The position numbers and the translations under genes were made by a program. The notes under the pieces were generated by a model. The model ran no database searches and was not told the origin of the DNA. It was given only the letters and a program-made list of their open reading frames with translations. This document shows positions 1 through 5,430 of a stretch of DNA of 5,430 bases, in pieces. Position 1 is the stretch's first letter. Each line of letters opens with the position of its first letter. This stretch comes from Acidobacteriota bacterium (GTDB lineage Bacteria; Acidobacteriota; Terriglobia; Terriglobales; Acidobacteriaceae): contig JAJZIF010000301.1 in assembly GCA_021810735.1 (NCBI GenBank), positions 1 to 5,430 on the forward strand, given 5' to 3'.

Positions 1-1290
1 TTACTGCAGCCCGCGGGCTTCCACGTGGATACTGTCGGTTCTCCGGAATCGGCGCTGCACGCGCTTCGCAATCGATCCTATGACGCCCTGTTGATGGACT
101 TGAACTACACCCGCGACACCACTTCCGGCCACGAAGGATTGGAGTTGCTGCGGCAAGTATTGGAGATCGATTCACAGCTTCCTGTCATCGTGATGACGGC
201 CTGGGCCAGCGTCGACCTGGCGGTGGAGGCGATGCGCCGAGGCGCTCGAGACTTTATTGCAAAGCCTTGGGAAAATGCGCGGTTGTTGACCGTTTTGCAA
301 ACTCAGGTGACCCTCTATCGGGCGTTGCGTCGTGCCCAGCTATTGGAGGCGGAGAATCAACTGCTGCGGGCAACGGACAGGCCCGAGATGATTGCCGGAT
401 CGCCGGCGATGCAACCGGTTCTCGATGCAATGACACGTGTTGGGCCTTCGGACGCCAATGTTCTGATTACCGGCGAGCACGGCACTGGGAAAGAGATTGT
501 CGCGCACACGCTGCACGCGTTGTCTGCACGTGCCGAGCAGCCATGGATTGCGGTGAATACCGGTGCGCTCTCTGAAGGCGTGTTTGAAAGCGAAGTGTTC
601 GGCCATGTCAAAGGTGCGTTCACCGATGCGCGAACAGACCGCATCGGGCGCTTTGAACTCGCAGACCGGGGAACGCTGTTTCTGGATGAAATTGCCAATG
701 TCCCGGTCCGTCAGCAGGCAAAACTTTTGCGCGTACTGGAGGCGGGAGAACTGGAACCGGTCGGCTCCTCACGCGTGCGGCGGATTGATGTGCGCGTGCT
801 CTCTGCAACGAACGCCGATCTGATGCATGAGTGCGCGGAGGGGCGCTTTCGTCCCGATTTGCTCTTTCGGCTGAATACGGTGGAAATTCATCTGCCTCCA
901 CTGCGAGAAAGGCGAGAGGACATCCCCGCGCTAGCGGCGTATTTTCTTGCGCGCTACGCAGCGCGCTACCGCAAACAAATCGAGGGGCTCGACGCGACAG
1001 CTCTCCACGCCCTCCTCGATCACTGGTGGCCTGGAAACGTTCGAGAACTCGAACATTCCATGGAGCGCGCTGTACTCATGAGCCGCGGCCGCCATATCCA
1101 GGCCGGGGACCTGAACCTTCAGACGACGAAACCAGCTGATGACATCGATGAGATGAGTCTGGAAGCAGTCGAGAGTATCCTGATCCGTAAAGCTCTGGCC
1201 CGGCACGATCGCAACGTGAGCCAAGCCGCCGACGCTCTGGGCTTGAGCCGCGGAGCCCTGTACAGGCGGATGGAAAAGTATGGTATCTAG
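1..1290 (+). CDS. Sigma-54-dependent NtrC-family response regulator (5' partial)
   Basis: This is a cytoplasmic transcription activator with receiver, AAA+ and Fis-type HTH domains. The frame is open to the window edge (begins LLQPAGFHV), so the start and the first receiver strand with its acidic pair lie upstream; the GTG at 25 is internal, not a start. Numbering codons from base 1, the phosphoacceptor is Asp33 (bases 97-99, in LLMDLNY), the switch Thr is Thr66 (VMTAW) and the conserved Lys is Lys88 (AKPW). The AAA+ domain spans about 130-365: Walker A GEHGTGKE 158-165, sigma-54 contact loop GAFTDA 205-210 (consensus GAFTGA), Walker B GTLFLDEI 224-231, arginine-finger region RFRPDLLFRLN about 282-292, and sensor II WPGNVRELEH 343-352. 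The C-terminus (about 406-429) is a Fis-like helix-turn-helix (VSQAADALGLSRGALYRRM). It would hydrolyse ATP to remodel sigma-54 holoenzyme. It overlaps the kinase gene by 11 bases. Family assignment is firm; the target genes are unknown. Confidence 0.95.
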   Translation, partial: LLQPAGFHVDTVGSPESALHALRNRSYDALLMDLNYTRDTTSGHEGLELLRQVLEIDSQLPVIVMTAWASVDLAVEAMRRGARDFIAKPWENARLLTVLQTQVTLYRALRRAQLLEAENQLLRATDRPEMIAGSPAMQPVLDAMTRVGPSDANVLITGEHGTGKEIVAHTLHALSARAEQPWIAVNTGALSEGVFESEVFGHVKGAFTDARTDRIGRFELADRGTLFLDEIANVPVRQQAKLLRVLEAGELEPVGSSRVRRIDVRVLSATNADLMHECAEGRFRPDLLFRLNTVEIHLPPLRERREDIPALAAYFLARYAARYRKQIEGLDATALHALLDHWWPGNVRELEHSMERAVLMSRGRHIQAGDLNLQTTKPADDIDEMSLEAVESILIRKALARHDRNVSQAADALGLSRGALYRRMEKYGI

Positions 1291-2755
1291 TGCGGCAAAT
1301 CGTGCACGATCGTCCGCTTCTCTGCCGCCACGTCCCGCAATCGGCTTCAAGATTCCGCGTCTGCGTTTTGAAGTTCGGCTCGCCGGATTGCTCGTGTTGC
1401 TTACTCTTCCAACGCTCACGCTCGGCTGTGTCGCCCTGTACATGTGGCATGCGTCCATCTTGACCTGGTTGTGTGTTCTTTCTAGTCTTCTCATTCTGCT
1501 GGCATCTCTGGGCTCGGCGGTGTTCCAGCATATTGTCCGACCATTGCAGACGCTCTCCAACGTCGTGGCGGCCTTGCGGGAAAACGAATATTCCTTTCGC
1601 GCGCGCGAGATCGGCCAAGGAGATGCACTAGGCGACCTGGCCGCGCAGATCAATGAGCTGGCTGGCGATCTTCGCACACGCCGGCATCGAGAATCGGAGA
1701 CGTTTGCTCTCCTGGAACGCGTCGTTGAAACCATGGATCTGCCCGTGTTTGCCTTCGACGCAGCCTCAGATTTGCAGTTGACCAATCCGGCTGCACTCAA
1801 GATGCTCCAGCTGCCGGCAGATTCGACGTTGCATCAAAGCGCGAATTCTCTGGGACTGATGGAGATCCTCGATTGCCCGGACAATAGTGTCGTTTCGCTG
1901 GCCATGCATGGGCGAGAAGGTCGATGGATGGTGCGACGCAGCAAGTTTTATCAGAATGGAATGCCTCACACTCTGCTGCTGCTTTCCGATGTGAGCGGGG
2001 TGTTGCGGGAACAGGAGCGTCAGGCATGGCAGCGGCTGATTCGCGTGCTTGCACATGAGGTCAACAATTCTCTTACGCCTATCAAATCGATTGCCAGCAG
2101 TCTTCGCTCGCGCGTGCAGTGGGTCCCAGCAGCGCAATCCGCTGACTGGACGAGCACCGGTGAGCGCCACAATCGGACCGTAAATCCAGTGGATATGGAG
2201 CACGGACTGGCCATCATCGAAGAGCGCGCGGAATCACTGAACCGTTTTCTCCAGGCATATAGCCAGCTCGCCAAACTACCCGCGCCTGTAAAGACCACCT
2301 TCCGAGCGATTCCTCTACTGGAACGTGTCTGTCATCTTGAGACCAGGCTCAAGATAGTTCTCGATGTCGCGGAAGATACGGATATCTATGCCGATGCAGC
2401 CCAGTTGGAACAGGCGCTCATCAATCTAATCCGCAATGCTGTCGATGCGGCGATGCAGGCGCACGATGACAAAATGGCAGCGCATGTAACCGTCGTATGC
2501 AAAAAGCGGCCAGACAGCGTGGTCATTCATGTCGAAGACAACGGAATCGGACTGGCCAACCCCGCCAATCTGTTTGTGCCGTTTTATACAACGAAGCCCG
2601 GCGGTACTGGAATTGGATTGGTTCTCGCGCTGCAAATGATTGAAGCCCATGGAGGCACGCTGACCTTAGCCAACCGCGACAATGCACCCGGTTGTTGCGC
2701 GCAGATCCGCCTGCCAACCATGTCCCATGTCAGGCTCCTACCATCCGAGCCATAA
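1280..2755 (+). CDS. NtrY-like membrane sensor histidine kinase
   Basis: This 491-residue inner-membrane kinase is the likely partner of the overlapping response regulator. Two hydrophobic helices at about 34-56 and 60-86 are separated by only a few residues, so there is almost no periplasmic sensor domain. A HAMP-like segment follows (about 86-140, starting at RPLQTLSNVV), then a PAS-like region (about 144-240). The DHp domain carries the H-box HEVNNSLTPIKS with phospho-acceptor His259 followed by Glu260. The ATP-binding domain shows an N-box (INLIRNAVDA, Asn382 and Asn386), G1 (EDNGIGL 419-425), F-box (LFVPFYTTK 431-439) and G2 (GGTGIGLVLA 441-450), so it looks catalytically intact. HEVNNSLTPIKS is typical of NtrY-like kinases. 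The ATG at 1280 lies within the regulator's last codons, with a weak upstream GGA at 1272-1274, which suggests translational coupling. The signal is unknown; the short loop points to membrane or cytoplasmic sensing, which is inference. Confidence 0.93.
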   Translation: MVSSAANRARSSASLPPRPAIGFKIPRLRFEVRLAGLLVLLTLPTLTLGCVALYMWHASILTWLCVLSSLLILLASLGSAVFQHIVRPLQTLSNVVAALRENEYSFRAREIGQGDALGDLAAQINELAGDLRTRRHRESETFALLERVVETMDLPVFAFDAASDLQLTNPAALKMLQLPADSTLHQSANSLGLMEILDCPDNSVVSLAMHGREGRWMVRRSKFYQNGMPHTLLLLSDVSGVLREQERQAWQRLIRVLAHEVNNSLTPIKSIASSLRSRVQWVPAAQSADWTSTGERHNRTVNPVDMEHGLAIIEERAESLNRFLQAYSQLAKLPAPVKTTFRAIPLLERVCHLETRLKIVLDVAEDTDIYADAAQLEQALINLIRNAVDAAMQAHDDKMAAHVTVVCKKRPDSVVIHVEDNGIGLANPANLFVPFYTTKPGGTGIGLVLALQMIEAHGGTLTLANRDNAPGCCAQIRLPTMSHVRLLPSEP

Positions 2756-2762
2756 GGTTTTT
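2733..2762 (+). terminator. Possible weak terminator after the kinase gene
   Basis: GGCTC (2733-2737) can pair with GAGCC (2747-2751) around a 9-base loop. A run of five T (2758-2762) follows six bases later. The stem overlaps the last codons of the kinase and is only 5 bp, and the T run is short and not immediately adjacent. A weak intrinsic terminator is possible but the match is marginal. Confidence 0.25.
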
Positions 2763-2796
2763 CCCCGCTTGAGCTGGCACCCTTGGTTTCCGGAGT

Positions 2797-2810
2797 GTCC
2801 AGTTCTGGAC
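2797..2810. repeat. Short inverted repeat in the convergent spacer
   Basis: GTCCAG (2797-2802) followed by TT and CTGGAC (2805-2810) is a perfect inverted repeat, which would fold as a 5 bp stem with a GTTC loop. It sits between two converging genes, where a bidirectional terminator would be expected, but neither side has a clear T run. It could equally be a small protein-binding palindrome or chance. The rest of the 2756-2852 spacer shows nothing I recognise. Confidence 0.3.
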
Positions 2811-2852
2811 CTGGATTTCACTTTGGACGCCTTATCGAGCCGAGCTATTGCG

Positions 2853-3188
2853 CTACCAGCGTATATCGCGATAGAAAATGCAGTGGGTTTCCAAATACCA
2901 GGAAACGACGAACAGAATGAACATGGTGCCCGTAGCCCAGCAGAATACCTGAATGGGGAGTGTGGCTGTGAGCCGGGTGTTGTCGTCGGCGGAGTGCTCG
3001 GGCACCGAGTCACGAAAAATCAATCCGCTGACCAGTGAGATTCCGCCAGCCAGCACCAGCATTTCGAGAGAGTCTAAGATTCGTTGCTGCAGATCGCTTG
3101 CGGGAGCCAGAAACGCGGTGAAGAACAGAGCGCACAACGAAACCATGCATAGCAGGAAGGCGATCGGTTTGGCGATCTCCACCAACAT
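2853..3188 (-). CDS. Hypothetical small membrane protein, three predicted helices
   Basis: I do not recognise this 111-residue protein. It has three hydrophobic stretches likely to span the membrane: about 8-29 (IAFLLCMVSLCALFFTAFLA), 42-58 (EMLVLAGGISLVSGLIF) and 76-98 (ATLPIQVFCWATGTMFILFV and onward). A polar segment at 59-74 (RDSVPEHSADDNTRLT) separates helices 2 and 3, and the tail is short and basic (FYRDIRW). There are no catalytic motifs and no signal-peptidase site that I can see. The ATG at 3188 is supported by GAGG at 3200-3197, 8 bases upstream, and the frame ends in TAG. It reads in the same direction as gltBD but starts 150 bases after gltD, so it may have its own promoter. Coding status rests on the hydrophobic-helix pattern, the Shine-Dalgarno sequence and the absence of a better overlapping frame. 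Function is unknown. Confidence 0.72.
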   Translation of the reverse strand: MLVEIAKPIAFLLCMVSLCALFFTAFLAPASDLQQRILDSLEMLVLAGGISLVSGLIFRDSVPEHSADDNTRLTATLPIQVFCWATGTMFILFVVSWYLETHCIFYRDIRW

Positions 3189-3196
3189 ACCCCGAA

Positions 3197-3200
3197 CCTC
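3197..3200 (-). promoter_or_regulatory. Shine-Dalgarno for the small membrane protein
   Basis: The minus strand reads GAGG here, followed by 8 bases (TTCGGGGT) and the ATG at 3188. This is good spacing for a ribosome binding site and fixes the start of the 111-residue gene. Confidence 0.6.
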
Positions 3201-3211
3201 AGACGACCATC

Positions 3212-3241
3212 ATTCTACCGCCGTTTGAGAATTGCGGACAG
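3212..3241 (-). promoter_or_regulatory. Tentative sigma-70-like promoter for the small membrane protein
   Basis: On the minus strand TAGAAT (3217-3212) matches the -10 consensus at five of six positions. An 18-base spacer separates it from CTGTCC (3241-3236), a poor -35 with three of six matches. Transcription would begin near 3205, giving a leader of under 20 bases that just includes the Shine-Dalgarno. The position is sensible, but such matches arise often by chance. Confidence 0.25.
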
Positions 3242-3258
3242 ACGGGCGAGCGCCGCAA
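3232..3258 (-). terminator. Inverted repeat in the gltD downstream gap
   Basis: TTGCGG (3232-3237) and CCGCAA (3253-3258) form a 6 bp inverted repeat with a 15-base loop in the 150-base gap after gltD. On the minus strand only a weak pyrimidine stretch (TTCTC) follows, so it would be a poor intrinsic terminator. It overlaps the possible -35 of the next gene. The rest of the gap (3189-3338) shows no gene or RNA that I can identify. Confidence 0.2.
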
Positions 3259-3338
3259 CTGACCGATGGTGCGACACAGGAGGGATTCAGATCCAGTCGC
3301 GGCTTACTCGATCCATGCTTCGGTCTCGCTTCGCTGTC

Positions 3339-4802
3339 TTATCCACGGGAATTCATCTTGGAGGATGCTCCAGCGCTGGCCGCGACAACGTTCGGGAAAG
3401 CAGTCAAATACTGATCGATGGCTGCGGCGGCTTTCCGCCCCTCGGAGATGGCCCATACCACCAACGATTGTCCGCGCCGCAGATCGCCGGCAGCAAACAC
3501 CCCCTCCACGGACGTCATGTAGTCAGCATTGGTCGCCACATTTCCTCTGGGGTCGAGGACAACTCCGAGCTTTTCAATCAGGCCGTTGCGAACCGGACCC
3601 AGGAAGCCCATGGCAAGCAACACCAGGTCCGCGTCCATGACAAATTCACTGCCGGGTTGCGGTTCAAACTTGGGCGGAGGTCCGACCTGGACTCCATGCA
3701 ACTGCTTCACGTTGCCATGCTCGTCCCCAGTAAACTTTGTGGTGGCCAGACTCCAGCTCCTCTTCCCACCCTCCTCATGCGCTCCCTCGACGCGCAGTTG
3801 CATCGGCCATAACGGCCAGGGTGTCAGCGGCGAGCGTGTGGCAGGGGGCATCGGCATGATTTCAAATTGTTCGACCGACAGCGCCTTCTGCCGATGCGTT
3901 GTCCCCAGGCAATCGGCACCGGTATCTCCGCCTCCAATGATGACCACTCGCTTGCCCGTTGCCAGGATGGCTTCGCTTTCAGGTATTGTGTCGCCTTCAC
4001 ATCGGCGGTTCTGCTGCGGCAGAAACTCCATTGCAAAATGGATGCCTTTCAGTTCCCGGCCTGGCACGGAAAGATCCCGCGGTTGCTCGGCGCCGCCTGC
4101 CAACAGAATGGCATCGAAGTCACGCTGAAGGTCTGCAATCGGTACGTTCTGTCCGACGTGCGCGCCGGTCACAAATTCGACGCCCTCCGCTTGCATTTGC
4201 TCCAGACGGCGATCGAGGATTGTTTTCTCCAGTTTGAAATTTGGAATTCCATAGCGCATCAACCCGCCGATGCGGTCGGCTTTCTCAAACACTGTGACCG
4301 CATGACCGGCGCGGCGAAGTTGTTGCGCCGCTGCTAGCCCGGCCGGCCCCGAACCCACGATAGCGACCGCCTTGCCAGTAGAAAATGCAGGCGGTTCCGG
4401 ATGGACCCAGCCTTCCTCGTACGCATGTTCGATGATGTTTTTTTCAATCTGCTTAATCGTCACTGCCGGAGCATTGATGCCCAGGACGCATGCAGCCTCA
4501 CAGGGCGCCGGACAAATTCTCCCGGTGAATTCAGGAAAATTATTGGTTGCGTGCAGACGGCGTATCGCTTCTTTCCATCGCCCGCGATAGACCAGGTCAT
4601 TCCAGTCGGGAATGATGTTGTTGACGGGGCAGCCCGTATGGCAGAAGGGAACTCCGCAGTCCATGCACCGTGCCGCCTGCTGCTGTTGCTTTTCTTCCGG
4701 AAATGCGCGATAAATCTCCACCCAGTCGTTGACGCGTTCCTCGACCGGACGCCGCTCGGGAAGCTCGCGCGAATACTCCATGAATCCTGTCGTTTTACCC
4801 AT
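3339..4802 (-). CDS. gltD: Glutamate synthase (NADPH) small subunit
   Basis: This 487-residue protein is the electron-input subunit of GOGAT. It oxidises NADPH through FAD and passes electrons via iron-sulfur clusters to the large subunit, which makes two glutamates from glutamine and 2-oxoglutarate. The N-terminus [15 protein letters not shown] is the canonical GltD start, so the ATG at 4802 is secure. Two cysteine groups fit the [4Fe-4S] ligands: C46, C49, C54 and C58 ([15 protein letters not shown]), then C97, C101 and C105 (CPAPCEAAC). The FAD-binding Rossmann motif is GSGPAG at 150-155. The pyridine-nucleotide motif is [10 protein letters not shown] at 288-297. The C-terminal FAD motif GVFAAGD is at 434-440, followed by [11 protein letters not shown]. 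Length fits the family. The last roughly 20 residues, past the usual AIDQYL ending, are an Ala/Ser-rich tail. It follows gltB with an 8-base overlap, and AGGTG just upstream of the ATG can serve as ribosome binding site. Confidence 0.98.
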   Translation of the reverse strand: MGKTTGFMEYSRELPERRPVEERVNDWVEIYRAFPEEKQQQQAARCMDCGVPFCHTGCPVNNIIPDWNDLVYRGRWKEAIRRLHATNNFPEFTGRICPAPCEAACVLGINAPAVTIKQIEKNIIEHAYEEGWVHPEPPAFSTGKAVAIVGSGPAGLAAAQQLRRAGHAVTVFEKADRIGGLMRYGIPNFKLEKTILDRRLEQMQAEGVEFVTGAHVGQNVPIADLQRDFDAILLAGGAEQPRDLSVPGRELKGIHFAMEFLPQQNRRCEGDTIPESEAILATGKRVVIIGGGDTGADCLGTTHRQKALSVEQFEIMPMPPATRSPLTPWPLWPMQLRVEGAHEEGGKRSWSLATTKFTGDEHGNVKQLHGVQVGPPPKFEPQPGSEFVMDADLVLLAMGFLGPVRNGLIEKLGVVLDPRGNVATNADYMTSVEGVFAAGDLRRGQSLVVWAISEGRKAAAAIDQYLTAFPNVVAASAGASSKMNSRG

Positions 4803-5430
4803 GCTGCACCTGCTCGACGGTTGTCAATGAAGGAATCTCTCCTGCTGAAACATGTACTTTTGTTCGACTGCGAAGCACGCGCTTATATTCCTGCGGAAAC
4901 ACTTTGATGAATTTCGGCAAGCTCTCGTTCCAGTTGGCAAGAATCCATCCGGCTCGTGGGCTTCCAGTCAGATCGCGATGGCGCGTGATGAGCGTCTGCA
5001 GATCTTCGATATCTTGCTCGTCGGTGACCGGCTCCAAATCTACCGACGCCGGGTTGCAGCGTTTCTCCTTGAAATCGCCGCGCTCGTCGAAGACGTATGC
5101 GATCCCTCCGTTCATCCCGGCAGCAAAGTTGCGGCCACAAGTACCCAGCACGACCACGAGCCCATTGGTCATGTATTCGCAGCCGTGATCTCCAACGCCT
5201 TCCACGACCGCGGTCGCACCGGAGTTGCGCACGGCAAAGCGTTCTCCTGCGATTCCATTCAGGAAGACCTCGCCGCTGGTCGCCCCGTAGAGAATCACAT
5301 TGCCTGCAAGAATGCTCTCTTCCGGCTGAAAGCTGGAATTGCGAGGCGGGAAAATGATAATCCGACCGCCGGAAAGCCCCTTCCCCACATAGTCGTTGGC
5401 TTCTCCTTCCAACGTAAGAGTGATTCCGTT
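4795..5430 (-). CDS. gltB: Glutamate synthase (NADPH) large subunit, C-terminal part
   Basis: Only the last 211 residues of this roughly 1500-residue enzyme are in the window; the glutaminase and FMN synthase domains lie beyond 5430. The frame is open to the edge and begins [22 protein letters not shown], the classic entry to the C-terminal GXGXG domain, so the TTG at 5412 is an internal Leu codon and not a start. The fragment shows the repeated glycine pattern of the right-handed beta-helix ([20 protein letters not shown], then [25 protein letters not shown]) to about residue 110. After it comes the usual helical C-terminus ([27 protein letters not shown]). The beta-helix helps position the active-site domains. 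The gene ends at 4795 in the sequence ATGGGTAA, which also contains the gltD start, so the two subunits are overlapping genes and probably translationally coupled. No promoter is visible because the 5' end is outside. Confidence 0.97.
   Translation of the reverse strand, partial: NGITLTLEGEANDYVGKGLSGGRIIIFPPRNSSFQPEESILAGNVILYGATSGEVFLNGIAGERFAVRNSGATAVVEGVGDHGCEYMTNGLVVVLGTCGRNFAAGMNGGIAYVFDERGDFKEKRCNPASVDLEPVTDEQDIEDLQTLITRHRDLTGSPRAGWILANWNESLPKFIKVFPQEYKRVLRSRTKVHVSAGEIPSLTTVEQVQHG

Noticed and set aside
25..27. GTG as the start of the response regulator
   Set aside because: The frame is open upstream to base 1 and starting here would delete the first strand and acidic pair of the receiver domain; the gene is simply cut by the window edge.
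931..1800. A long 289-codon open frame on the minus strand across the regulator-kinase junction
   Set aside because: It is antisense to two strongly supported genes, its translation is low-complexity Arg/Ser-rich with no recognisable domain, and such frames are common opposite GC-rich coding sequence.
1..2755. Assigning the two-component pair as ntrC/ntrB or as the regulator of gltBD
   Set aside because: The domain layout is NtrC/NtrY-like, but this family covers many different functions, the genes converge with gltBD rather than sharing a promoter, and no binding site is visible in the window.
2682..3038. A 118-codon plus-strand frame starting inside the kinase gene and running through the convergent spacer
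   Set aside because: It has no convincing ribosome binding site or family features and is opposite the better supported membrane-protein gene, whose hydrophobic-helix pattern is coherent.
3308..3336. Repeated GCTTCG elements just downstream of gltD, considered as a terminator hairpin
   Set aside because: The copies are in direct rather than inverted orientation, so they do not form a stem, and no T run follows.
3225..3812. A 195-codon plus-strand open frame over the 3' end of gltD
   Set aside because: It lies opposite a definite gltD reading frame with conserved cofactor motifs and has no domain pattern of its own.
5410..5412. TTG as the start of a short standalone protein
   Set aside because: The frame continues unbroken to the window edge with conserved GltB residues ([18 protein letters not shown]), so this is an internal leucine codon of a truncated gltB.

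Overview
The window holds four clear protein-coding regions plus one small uncharacterised gene, in two blocks that converge near position 2800. Nothing here looks mobile: I see no insertion sequence, tRNA, rRNA, CRISPR array or attachment site. The protein style suggests an acidobacterium: an NtrC-type regulator with an aberrant receiver motif (LMDLNYTRDTTSG), paired with an NtrY-like kinase. I have no 16S or database search, so this placement is a tentative inference.

Left block, plus strand (1-2755). A sigma-54-dependent NtrC-family response regulator, cut at its 5' end by the window edge, overlaps by 11 bases a membrane-bound NtrY-like sensor histidine kinase. Together they form a complete two-component system: the kinase senses an unknown signal and phosphorylates the regulator, which would activate sigma-54 promoters outside this window.

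Junction (2756-2852). A 97-base convergent spacer has two weak hairpins that could end transcription from one or both sides.

Right block, minus strand (5430-2853). The end of gltB (glutamate synthase large subunit, GXGXG domain) overlaps gltD (small subunit) by 8 bases. These two encode NADPH-dependent glutamate synthase (GOGAT), which makes two glutamates from glutamine and 2-oxoglutarate. After a 150-base gap comes a 111-residue predicted three-helix membrane protein of unknown function, with its own Shine-Dalgarno sequence.

The convergent layout means the two-component system is not co-transcribed with gltBD. Despite the Ntr-like names there is no sequence evidence that it regulates nitrogen assimilation. 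Overall this is an ordinary chromosomal region. The points most worth a second look are the altered receiver loop and GAFTDA loop of the regulator, the enlarged loop in the kinase's dimerisation domain, and the small membrane protein.
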